A stretch of 64,000 nt of DNA from an uncultured Kordia sp. (GTDB lineage Bacteria > Bacteroidota > Bacteroidia > Flavobacteriales > Flavobacteriaceae). The stretch is from contig NZ_CANLEA010000004.1 of assembly GCF_947489565.1 (NCBI RefSeq), positions 248,001-312,000 on the forward strand, written 5' to 3'. The translations under genes and the position numbers were made by a program. Position 1 is the first letter of the stretch; each line of letters begins with the position of its first letter. Positions 9,922 to 17,550 of this stretch are shown here, one piece after another. The notes beneath the pieces were generated by a model that worked only from the letters and a program-made list of their open reading frames with translations, searched no databases and was not told where the DNA came from.

Positions 9922-10138
9922 GAGAAAGAAAATTTGTTATCACGACAATCAATTTCAATTTTACATTGAGTAGTTAAGTCACAAGCGTTCTGCACTAATT
10001 CCCAAAATAGCTCGATTAGATGAGTTTTTATTGAACTCTTCAAAATTGCGAAGCATACCATCTGCGTGCTGTTTTAAATCAGAACGTTCATCTTCTTTCT
10101 TACGTTTTCTCAATTAATAGGTTTTTATCTTCTATCAT
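9866..10138 (-). pseudogene. Remnant of a sacsin-like/HATPase-type protein (N-terminal ATP-binding part)
   Basis: Read with frameshifts on the minus strand it gives MIEDKNLLIEK, then DLKQHADGMLRNFEEFNKNS, then WELVQNACDLTTQCKIEID and DNKFSFSYNRKVLTINDL. The block ELVQNACD resembles the N-box of GHKL ATPases, and the layout is that of sacsin-type ATP-binding domains, which occur in several bacterial defence proteins. At least two frame changes break it, and its 3' end is fused into the integrase remnant. The family is a moderate-confidence call from motif reading; it cannot be functional as it stands. Confidence 0.6.
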
Positions 10139-10360
10139 AGTAGCTTGTGAAGTACAATTTTTAATAACACAACATACATGTTTAAGAAATCTCCTTCATG
10201 ACGTTAACATATTAATTTTTCTTATAATACTTAAAGAGTACTTAAAGGGTAATTCTGTTTATACAAAAAAAACTCTCTCAAATTCCTCACCAAAAAGTTC
10301 AAACTTTAAAGGTTCGGGGTTAATTGAAGGGACAAATTAATATTTTTATTTTTTTGACTG

Positions 10361-11053
10361 TTACGAGCAGTCTCCATACTCATCGATAACTCCCTTTTTT
10401 CCTTCTAAATCTGTTACTAAGGCTAATCCGTTATAGAAAGGTTCAATCATTAAAAATCGATATTGGTATATTTCTTTTCCATAAATATCGATATGATGCC
10501 AACCCTTTTCATCTTTTGCACAGGCAAATCCTTTGTGGTATACATTTAAATCGTAGAAATACCTATTGTGAACTTTTGAGCCATCTTTATAAATGTGTGT
10601 AAATTTTTCATTTTCCAATTGCACACAGGCAATTCCATCTCTAAAATCTCCAGCATAAGTATATTTCTCGTCATATAGTGAATTTCCTTTTTCGTCAATA
10701 TGAAAGTAGAAATTATAAAAATCTCTGACTGCACACACATTTTGTTGATAATTTCCAACCCATTTGTAACGCTGATTATAAATTGGTTTTCCGTTTATAT
10801 CAATATGAAAAGCTCCTTTATTGTTGATCACACCCGCTTTTTCATAGTAAAATCCAAAAGTCCTATCATAACGTTCTCTATAAATTGCTTCTCCTTTAAT
10901 ATTAATGTGATATGCTCCACTTTCATCAAGAACCGCAGCAAGTCCTTCTTTGTGAAAGTTAAGTGCATTCAAAAAAGTATGACTAAAAAGAGGTTTCCCT
11001 TGATATAAATACTGAGTTTGTGATGTATTTACTGTTATGTCAAAATAGTTCAT
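10361..11053 (-). CDS. WG-repeat (KWG-type) protein
   Basis: 230 aa built from about six repeats of some 35-40 residues, each of the form hhHIDxxGKxIYxxRYxxxxxFxxGhA, for example FHIDINGKPIYNQRYKWVGN, FYFHIDEKGNSLYDEKYTYA and WHHIDIYGKEIYQYRF. The WG/KWG family is thought to form a beta-sheet scaffold; no catalytic residues are known. There is no signal peptide, so it is probably cytoplasmic. Its ATG overlaps the stop of the upstream phosphatase fusion by 4 nt (ATGA), so the two are translationally coupled. It is the last gene of a three-gene operon. Function unknown; a binding scaffold for the two upstream enzymes is an inference. Confidence 0.82.
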   Translation of the reverse strand: MNYFDITVNTSQTQYLYQGKPLFSHTFLNALNFHKEGLAAVLDESGAYHINIKGEAIYRERYDRTFGFYYEKAGVINNKGAFHIDINGKPIYNQRYKWVGNYQQNVCAVRDFYNFYFHIDEKGNSLYDEKYTYAGDFRDGIACVQLENEKFTHIYKDGSKVHNRYFYDLNVYHKGFACAKDEKGWHHIDIYGKEIYQYRFLMIEPFYNGLALVTDLEGKKGVIDEYGDCS

Positions 11054-12456
11054 TTCGTAATTCTTGCTTTTAGTTTTTTAAATAATATATCATTAACGCC
11101 ACAAGATTCTAAATACAACTGAATATTTCCGTGCTCATTCACGACATCCAAGAAAATCTGAAGGTTTTCTTTTTTTGTATCTGATTCAGATGCGAGATAA
11201 TCATTCAAAATAACTTCATAATTTGACCCAGAAACTAAATGCAGTATTGTGGCAATGATGCCTGTTCGATCTTTACCTGCATGACAATGAAATAGAATGT
11301 TTTGTTCACTTTCAGCAATTGTTTTTACAACTTTATATATAGATTTTTTACACGATCTACTGAAAAAACGATATGCAATTTCTACATTACTTCCATGTGC
11401 ATACTTTTCTTTAAATTCTTGCGATTGATTCCAAGGATCGAAAGCCGCAATTATATATTGAATACCATTTAGGTGTGATTTTGTAAATGGTACTTCCTCT
11501 ACTTCTCTTGGCGCTCTTAAATCAATGATTATTTTTATATTTCTCTCTACCAATAACTCCTTATAAGCTTCAAAAGGTTGTATCAAAGTTGGGCAACTTC
11601 CTCGATAAATCATTTCATTTTTTAATTTATCATTATAAGTGGCGACATCTCTATAATTCCAAAAATAATCTCTCTTGTAGATGCTTTCTAACATTTTTTT
11701 AATTTCTGAATAGCGGGTTTTTTCGACTTGGCTTTCGATTGCTTTGTAAAAAAAATCTAGGAGTTGTCTTTTTTGTTTGTTTACTTCTGATAAGAGCAAT
11801 TCTCCTGATAACTGAAAGAACACGTTTTTTAATTCAGTATTTAAAACAGTTGTACTAAAATTTTTAGGAAGAAATAAATATTCGTGAATACCATTGTTCA
11901 AACAATGTAATTGAATCGAAACTTCTAAAGCAATATTGTAGAAAAAGTAACTTTGATATGCATCACTTCTGGCGTGCATTCGAGATGAACTTTCAAATTC
12001 ATATATAAATTTTGTGATCAAATCATTAATATCGTAAACTACATTCTGATGAGTATCAACAATCATTTCAAGAGTTTGCTGCGTAATTCCTGTTCTGTCA
12101 ATCAATATAGAATTTTTGATCTGCTCTTTATCGATATTTGAACCTTTATAATATGTAGCTTGATCTTTAAGGTTTACACAAAGAGTAATTTCAATTTTTG
12201 GTTTTGAAGTAAAATAGATCACAATTTTGGAACGGAGTTTTACAAATACAATAGCAATTACATCTTCTAGTCTAGGTTCTAACGATTGTATGAGTTCTCT
12301 TTTATCAAAACTTTTTTCAGTTTCTAATATAAGATCTACATCTGAATTTACAGTCGCGCTTTTTCTTCCATAAGAACCATACAACACAAGACTTTTGATC
12401 TTACTTTGATCAGCTATTACTTGCGTGACTAATGATAAACAAGGGTGACTTAACAT
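11050..12456 (-). CDS. Nucleotidyltransferase-tyrosine phosphatase fusion protein
   Basis: 468 aa with two catalytic modules. Residues about 1-110 hold a minimal nucleotidyltransferase fold with GSYGRKSATVNSDVDLIL (the GS and DxD motifs of the Pol-beta superfamily). A helical middle follows (about 115-280). Residues about 290-468 are a DSP3-type tyrosine/dual-specificity phosphatase: RGSCPTLIQPFEAYKELL, IIDLRAPREVEEVPF and the full signature HCHAGKDRTG with catalytic Cys and Arg. Both sets of key residues are intact. The start overlaps the end of the radical-SAM fusion gene by 7 nt. One module may add a nucleotide or phosphate group and the other remove it, but the substrate cannot be read. 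I do not recall this domain pairing as a described family. Confidence 0.85.
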   Translation of the reverse strand: MLSHPCLSLVTQVIADQSKIKSLVLYGSYGRKSATVNSDVDLILETEKSFDKRELIQSLEPRLEDVIAIVFVKLRSKIVIYFTSKPKIEITLCVNLKDQATYYKGSNIDKEQIKNSILIDRTGITQQTLEMIVDTHQNVVYDINDLITKFIYEFESSSRMHARSDAYQSYFFYNIALEVSIQLHCLNNGIHEYLFLPKNFSTTVLNTELKNVFFQLSGELLLSEVNKQKRQLLDFFYKAIESQVEKTRYSEIKKMLESIYKRDYFWNYRDVATYNDKLKNEMIYRGSCPTLIQPFEAYKELLVERNIKIIIDLRAPREVEEVPFTKSHLNGIQYIIAAFDPWNQSQEFKEKYAHGSNVEIAYRFFSRSCKKSIYKVVKTIAESEQNILFHCHAGKDRTGIIATILHLVSGSNYEVILNDYLASESDTKKENLQIFLDVVNEHGNIQLYLESCGVNDILFKKLKARITK

Positions 12457-14741
12457 GGTTTTCTCATATTACAGCTTTGACAAAGTGCATTTGATTTATA
12501 ATTCTTCACCAAATTTCTATACTGCCCACTTTTCACAACCTCAGCTATTGATGTTTCATTAATATTTCCAAAATCACCTAATGATTGTCTTAACTCATCT
12601 GGAGCGCAACATGGCGATATTTTTCCAGTGGCAGAAATCCACAATTCTTTTTCCAAAAAAGGACATTCGTAAGCTGTTGGTACGTTTTTTTCATTATGAC
12701 TTGTAAGCGGTGTAATGTTTTCTAGTAGTACTTTTTCTCCGTTAGGTTTTAAGTATGTATTTGCTGCGTGATTTGCTTCACTTACATAGGTATTCCATGT
12801 TGATATACTTTGGCTAGAATGCTGCATTGATAAGTGCTTTATTTCATCAAAATGTGCCCAAAGTTGATGCCCTTTTACTCTGTCTACTCCTAAAGATGCT
12901 GCAAGTCTTATGATATCACTTAGTTCGTGCATGTTGTTCTGCATAAATGTAAGTTGAAATGTCACACGGCAATAAACTCCCATTTTTTCATAAAAAGAAT
13001 CTCGATATGCTATGAAAGCTTTCACATTCTCTATGGCTTTATCAAAGTCAATACCTTTCATTACTGTTGAAGCAGTTGTTGAAGTTGCTCCATTCCAACT
13101 AATCTTCACATCAGTGGTTACAGGTACAATAAGTTTTGCCCATTCTAATACTGTTTTTTTTGGAAATGTTCCATTTGTTGTTAAGTTGATTTTTAATCCC
13201 TTAGAGGAAGCTAGTTTTAATAACGCATCAAACTCTTTGTATAAAAGTGGTTCTCCCATAGTGGATGGAATGATCTCTTTAATTCCTATATCCTTTGCTT
13301 GTTCAATAATTGAAGTGACCATCTCAAAATTCATTCTTCTTCGTTTTATTCCAGTTGTTTTATATAGATTAGAAATAAAATCACTGTAAGGACTGTGTTC
13401 CTCACACATAATACAGTTAAGGTTACAATCTTCGGGATTTGTGTCAATCGTTAAGCGCCATAATTTTGTATCAAGTTGACTCTTGTATATATCTTCAAGA
13501 ATTTCACAATGCATATCTATAGAAACTACTTCACCATTTTCACTATACAAATACCCTTTTTTTCCTAGTATTTTCATCTCATTAGGATTCTTTAAAGCAT
13601 ACAACATCTTACCATATAAATCTTCATGGTTTCTGTGTTCAAATAATAAACCGTTTACTTTGTGATGTACATATTCTTTCATGCCTCCATAATTGGCAGT
13701 TATCACAGGAATGTGACATGCTTGCGCTTCGTGAATTACTAATGGCGAATTCTCCGCCCAAATGGATGGAACAACAATACAATCAACTTTTGAGAACACT
13801 TCGCTGACAATATTTTCATTTTTATATTCAGGTAGAAATTCAATTTTATTTTTTGAACTCGATGCAAGTAATCGGAGCGCTTTCGTACTTTGTCCTCTAT
13901 CGCGTCCATAGATAAGTAATTCTGCTGTTGTATCAAGTTTTTTAAAAGCCTTTATTAAAAGGTTGATGCCTTTTGCAGGAATATGTGTTCCTATATAACC
14001 AAATGTGAAAGGACGCTCTGTATTATTTTCAACAGGTTTCAAATAGCTTGTATCAAACCCATAGTCTAAATATTGAATTTTATTTGATGGCATATTGAAA
14101 TCATTAATAAAACGACTCCTTAGATAGTTTGCAGGAGCTATAAAAGTCGAGACTTTATCTACAATAGATTTGGTTTCCTTCATACGTCTTTCTATCCAAT
14201 GAGTCCATTGTCCTAGATCAACCTTCTCTTCTTCTTTCTTCCCACTGAAATATACCCGATAACAATCTGAAGCACATTTGGTATGATCTTGTTTGTTACA
14301 AACTTGATAGTTGTTTTCTTGACCAATACTACGTGTTAAAAATTGACCTCTAGGACACATTAGCCAAAAATCATGAAGTGTAAATACAATAGGTATGGAA
14401 TGTTTATATAATACATCAACAATACCTGTTGATAAATGATTTAAATGACCTACATGCGAAATGTCTGGTTGTAAGTCTTGAATAAGATTTTCGAATATAC
14501 TGTCAATTTCAGAATGCTTATAACCATCTTTACTCTGTGGATTATTTATATAATAGATAACTAAATTTTGATTCCGTATTTCTTGTCTAATTTCAAAATC
14601 TGGACGATACACATTTTCCTCTCTTGTAAATACGGTAACACGATGTTTTTTTGATAATTGTTTTGTAATAGCTTCACTATATACTTCTGATCCTGCATTA
14701 TATAAAGGTGGAAATCCGTGTATGATTTTAAGTATGTGCAT
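12450..14741 (-). CDS. Glycosyltransferase family 4 - radical SAM/SPASM-like fusion enzyme
   Basis: About 763 aa. Residues 1-395 are a GT-B glycosyltransferase: start MHILKIIHGFPPLYNAGSEV, YIGTHIPAKGINLLIKAF for the donor-site side, and VPSIWAENSPLVIHEAQACH (family 4 EX7E-like region). Residues about 425-763 are a radical SAM protein with cluster motif CNLNCIMC (CxxxCxxC), TMGEPLLYKEF, and a C-terminal Cys-rich segment (CPFLEKELWISATGKISPCC, then CQSCNMRKPC) like a SPASM/twitch auxiliary cluster. The ATG at 14741 is preferred over a TTG five codons upstream because it begins the Rossmann strand. First gene of the operon with the two genes above. The acceptor is unknown. Confidence 0.88.
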   Translation of the reverse strand: MHILKIIHGFPPLYNAGSEVYSEAITKQLSKKHRVTVFTREENVYRPDFEIRQEIRNQNLVIYYINNPQSKDGYKHSEIDSIFENLIQDLQPDISHVGHLNHLSTGIVDVLYKHSIPIVFTLHDFWLMCPRGQFLTRSIGQENNYQVCNKQDHTKCASDCYRVYFSGKKEEEKVDLGQWTHWIERRMKETKSIVDKVSTFIAPANYLRSRFINDFNMPSNKIQYLDYGFDTSYLKPVENNTERPFTFGYIGTHIPAKGINLLIKAFKKLDTTAELLIYGRDRGQSTKALRLLASSSKNKIEFLPEYKNENIVSEVFSKVDCIVVPSIWAENSPLVIHEAQACHIPVITANYGGMKEYVHHKVNGLLFEHRNHEDLYGKMLYALKNPNEMKILGKKGYLYSENGEVVSIDMHCEILEDIYKSQLDTKLWRLTIDTNPEDCNLNCIMCEEHSPYSDFISNLYKTTGIKRRRMNFEMVTSIIEQAKDIGIKEIIPSTMGEPLLYKEFDALLKLASSKGLKINLTTNGTFPKKTVLEWAKLIVPVTTDVKISWNGATSTTASTVMKGIDFDKAIENVKAFIAYRDSFYEKMGVYCRVTFQLTFMQNNMHELSDIIRLAASLGVDRVKGHQLWAHFDEIKHLSMQHSSQSISTWNTYVSEANHAANTYLKPNGEKVLLENITPLTSHNEKNVPTAYECPFLEKELWISATGKISPCCAPDELRQSLGDFGNINETSIAEVVKSGQYRNLVKNYKSNALCQSCNMRKPC

Positions 14742-14761
14742 GATGTAAAATTCCAATTCTT

Positions 14762-14814
14762 AATATTAAATAAAAAACTCGAAAAATATAAGAATATTTT
14801 TTTTATTTAATATT
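14762..14814. promoter_or_regulatory. Perfect 16-bp inverted repeat in the leader of the GT4/radical SAM operon
   Basis: AATATTAAATAAAAAA (14762-14777) is repeated inverted at 14799-14814 with a 21-nt spacer. It ends 20 nt before the ATG at 14741. It could be a leader hairpin or an operator. All pairs are A-T, so stability is low and chance in AT-rich DNA is possible. The rest of the gap 14815-15018 shows no gene. Confidence 0.45.
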
Positions 14815-15018
14815 TATAATCAACATTAATCATAAAGAAATTTCTTCATAATGTTTTTCAAATAACACATAATTGCTTGAAAATTACAAGAGCATGTTTA
14901 CTGAGTTTTATCTTCTAGAAATTATGTAAAGGATGTGTTTATAAAATTTTAGGATATATAAACAACTTAAAGCTATAGTTGAATTATGAATTTGGGTAGA
15001 CAACTTGATATCCAAAAC

Positions 15019-15375
15019 TTACCTTTTGAAAAACATTCTAAATAAGAAATAAAAAAAAGCTATTGCAATAACAAAACTAAAAACTTGTGATAAAATATTA
15101 CCTATCACAATATCAAATCTATCTGTATATTGTAATACCATAACTAGTATAGAAAGAATACATAATCCAATCTTAAGATTGTTATTGCTTTTTTTAAGGA
15201 ACATATATAAAATTAATAGTATAATAGCTCCTGCTCCATATGGAACGGTATGAGTATATATCATTCTTAAAAAAATTAGTACAATTACTACTTTAGTAAT
15301 ATTGTCTGCTTTTTTTATTGTTTTCACACTTACTCTGCCAAACATAATACTTTTAATTTCTGGATTTCTTGTCAT
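15019..15375 (-). CDS. Small multi-pass membrane protein, function unknown
   Basis: 118 aa with about four hydrophobic helices (for example ITKVVIVLIFLRMIYTH, GAGAIILLILYMFL, IGLCILSILVMVLQY, FSFVIAIAFFYFLFRMFF) and a basic end (FKR). It overlaps the end of the preceding gene by 23 nt; a start at the internal Met (15345) would remove the overlap and keep all helices. It resembles no family I recognise. It is the third gene of a trio led by the TPR protein and would be an inner-membrane component. Confidence 0.65.
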   Translation of the reverse strand: MTRNPEIKSIMFGRVSVKTIKKADNITKVVIVLIFLRMIYTHTVPYGAGAIILLILYMFLKKSNNNLKIGLCILSILVMVLQYTDRFDIVIGNILSQVFSFVIAIAFFYFLFRMFFKR

Positions 15376-16015
15376 TTAGTGCTGTGCGTACGGCCCTTAT
15401 TACGTTATCTACATCTGAAGTTCTAAACTGTCCTCCAATTTCATCAACAACCTCATAATCTGACAGTTTAATTTCTATACTAGTATTTCCTTGTGTGCTT
15501 AAAACAAACTTTTTTGAGACATTGACATGATTTAGCTCTCCTTCTATAAAGTTTTTAATAACAGGAATTTTATTCATAAGTTTTTCAACTGTGGAATATG
15601 TTGTATCTCCTCGTGAGTCTGTTATTGTTTCTATTGAAACTACATGTTCATAAAAAACTGCAAATGTAGATTCATTTAAAGCTATTTCTTTTGTGGGATC
15701 AAAAACACATTGATAAATTACAATTTCATTCAATGTAAAGTTTAGTATAGTAACAACTTTAGGTATGTAGCGAATATATCCGTCTTTTCCTTTCCTATAG
15801 TTTGCTTCTGCACCTCCAAAATCTTTTGCTTTCAAACCAGTTATCATTTTAGGTTGTCGAATACAATCGTTAGGATCTATTAAAGTTTTTGCTAAAGCTC
15901 TATCATTTAATCCTTTCATAGATTCCCTAACTAGTTTATCAAATTCCTGATCGGAAATTCTAGAAAAGCTATACTTTTTAAAATAATTTTTAATCTTCCT
16001 TCCATTTAATGTCAT
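15353..16015 (-). CDS. Conserved-looking cytosolic protein of unknown function
   Basis: About 220 aa from MTLNGRKIKNYFKKYSF. The ATG at 16015 is chosen over an upstream TTG; it overlaps the end of the TPR gene by 26 nt. No signal peptide or membrane helix. An N-terminal basic helical part is followed by a mixed alpha/beta body (VVTILNFTLNEIVIYQCVFD; FAVFYEHVVSIETITDS; TSIEIKLSDYEVVDEIGGQF) that could be a PH-like or YcxB-like fold; this is only an impression. It lies between the TPR protein and the small membrane protein and is probably co-transcribed with both. Confidence 0.65.
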   Translation of the reverse strand: MTLNGRKIKNYFKKYSFSRISDQEFDKLVRESMKGLNDRALAKTLIDPNDCIRQPKMITGLKAKDFGGAEANYRKGKDGYIRYIPKVVTILNFTLNEIVIYQCVFDPTKEIALNESTFAVFYEHVVSIETITDSRGDTTYSTVEKLMNKIPVIKNFIEGELNHVNVSKKFVLSTQGNTSIEIKLSDYEVVDEIGGQFRTSDVDNVIRAVRTALNDKKSRN

Positions 16016-16844
16016 TGTCGTGGTTTTTATGGTGGTTATTTTTAGTAAATAGTAAATCTTCGTATTCAATATTTAGTAATCTACATAGACGTTGTAATTC
16101 TGAAATATTTTTTTCCAAACGATCTACAGCTTGTAATTCGATTACTTTTTCTCTTACTTGCAAACCTCTTCTTTTAAAAAAGTCTTCATGTATTAAATGC
16201 TTTAAGCGATAATATTTTGACTTTTTGTCATTTATAGATATAGACATATCTACATCTTCTAAAATTTCTATGATTTCGTTAAAATGTAATCGGAAAGGGT
16301 GTTTCCCTTTAAATTTTGATAATGCTAGGTTGTAGTAATATTCGTCACTTGTAGGATTTAATTCTATAGCTTTTTTAAAACATATTATTGCTGCATCAAA
16401 TCGTTTTCTTTCCATTAATAGCACTCCTAGCCAGAAAAAAATTGAGTCATTATTAATATTTTCTTGACTCTTTTTAGATAAATCTGCTATGTACTTACTT
16501 ACTTCTAATTTGGTTAGTTTGGATATAAGTTTATATGATAAATCACTAATACGAATTTCTGATTTATATTTTTGAACAAAAGCTTCGTAAGTATCAAATC
16601 CAATATAATTACAGAGTAATTTTATTGTCAATTCCTTTATCTGATAATTTTCTTTGCTACCATTAATATATTTATTGTAGACTCTATTGAGTGTTTTAGC
16701 TGAAACTCCAGAACTAGGTATATTTTCGTCTATCCAATTACTAACAAAAACGCACATTCCATTAACACTGTAATTGATCACATTAGCTTCAGCTATCTTA
16801 AATGCCTCTTTTACTATCTCTTTTATAATACTATCTGTGTCCAT
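15990..16844 (-). CDS. TPR-repeat protein with N-terminal helical (HTH-like) region
   Basis: 284 aa. The N-terminal 95 residues are helical and include SAKTLNRVYNKYINGSKEN, which reads like the recognition part of a helix-turn-helix. From about 125 come TPR motifs (NNDSIFFWLGVLLMERKRFD, IICFKKAIELNPTSDEYYYN). The C-terminus is a charged coiled coil ending LLNIEYEDLLFTKN. First gene of a three-gene operon. Its promoter carries the palindrome shared with the Ter operon, and the -7 box lies only 4 nt before the ATG, which predicts a leaderless transcript. It could be a sensor or regulator; not proven. Confidence 0.7.
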   Translation of the reverse strand: MDTDSIIKEIVKEAFKIAEANVINYSVNGMCVFVSNWIDENIPSSGVSAKTLNRVYNKYINGSKENYQIKELTIKLLCNYIGFDTYEAFVQKYKSEIRISDLSYKLISKLTKLEVSKYIADLSKKSQENINNDSIFFWLGVLLMERKRFDAAIICFKKAIELNPTSDEYYYNLALSKFKGKHPFRLHFNEIIEILEDVDMSISINDKKSKYYRLKHLIHEDFFKRRGLQVREKVIELQAVDRLEKNISELQRLCRLLNIEYEDLLFTKNNHHKNHDNDIKWKED

Positions 16845-16848
16845 ATTA

Positions 16849-16892
16849 CAAACATAATATCAAAAGAGAGTATATAATTATGGAAATCCATA
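16849..16892 (-). promoter_or_regulatory. Island-type promoter: palindrome + 22 bp + -7 box (TPR operon)
   Basis: Read on the minus strand: TATGGATTTCCATA (16892-16879), 22 nt, then TATGTTTG (16856-16849), a perfect TAnnTTTG. The same palindrome and spacing occur at 23397-23440 and 30414-30457. The palindrome sits just upstream of the -33 position, as an activator site would. Confidence 0.78.
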
Positions 16893-17235
16893 ATAATCAT
16901 ACTCAAAATATTTTATGCTTTTCAGCTATTCATGACTTGTTATACGGACATCAAGATCATTAAAAATCTCTACGAACACTAAAGTGTCCAACCTGTCCAT
17001 AAGCTGTCCATAAGCTGGACATTAAATTCATTCTTATATCTATTTCTTTGTTTCGAACATTGATAGTTACGTATGATCAATCGTAACAATACTAAGCTTA
17101 GTATCAATACTTGTTTTGATTGAAATCTCTGTGGAGGAGACAAAGAAAGATTTCTAAACAAGATACCCTTCTCAAATATCCAAAGCGCTTTGGAATTATT
17201 TAACAACTCGCCTTAAAAAAGGTGATAGGAAACTT
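16893..17235. promoter_or_regulatory. Palindrome-rich intergenic region between divergent operons
   Basis: 343 bp without a gene. It holds an 11-bp tandem repeat CTGTCCATAAG at 16993-17003 and 17004-17014; an inverted repeat GTTACG-N10-CGTAAC at 17066-17087; a perfect palindrome ATACTAAGCTTAGTAT at 17089-17104; and a perfect palindrome CCAAAGCGCTTTGG at 17180-17193, which lies 43 bp before the lipoprotein gene. These are likely regulator sites for the rightward genes, but no promoter box stands out. Confidence 0.55.
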
Positions 17236-17508
17236 ATGTCAAATTTTAAAAAATTAAAAATTATGAATTTATCAATATATATATCAAAAAAGAATGTATT
17301 AGGACTTGTAGCTGTCGTAATGATAACAATGAACACAAGCTGCACAAAAGAACCATTAAACGAATATGACGACGATTGTCAAACACATGAAGTTTATGAA
17401 TGTGACCATACTGACGATGATGGATGCTGTCCCATTCACTGTGGTTATACAGCTATTGAAGGAGAAGATCCAAAAATTGATCCAGATGATGATGATGATA
17501 ATGAATAA
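17236..17508 (+). CDS. Small Cys-rich acidic lipoprotein
   Basis: 90 aa (81 if the in-frame ATG at 17263 is used). A hydrophobic segment LGLVAVVMITMNTSC ends in a lipobox Cys. The mature part has six or so cysteines in a short span (DDDCQTHEVYECDHTDDDGC, CPIHCGYT) and ends in a run of Asp/Glu (DPDDDDDNE). The acidic tail and Asp-rich middle could bind Ca or another cation; this is inference. It lies 42 bp before a TPR histidine kinase gene on the same strand and may be its signal partner. No family recognised. Confidence 0.65.
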   Translation: MSNFKKLKIMNLSIYISKKNVLGLVAVVMITMNTSCTKEPLNEYDDDCQTHEVYECDHTDDDGCCPIHCGYTAIEGEDPKIDPDDDDDNE

Positions 17509-17550
17509 ATAGTCATTTTTCAATTCAAAAAAAATGGTAACTTTAGAGGG

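Noticed and set aside
16979-17206. 75-codon leftward frame in the palindrome-rich gap
   Set aside because: No protein-like composition and it covers the repeats; no start signal.
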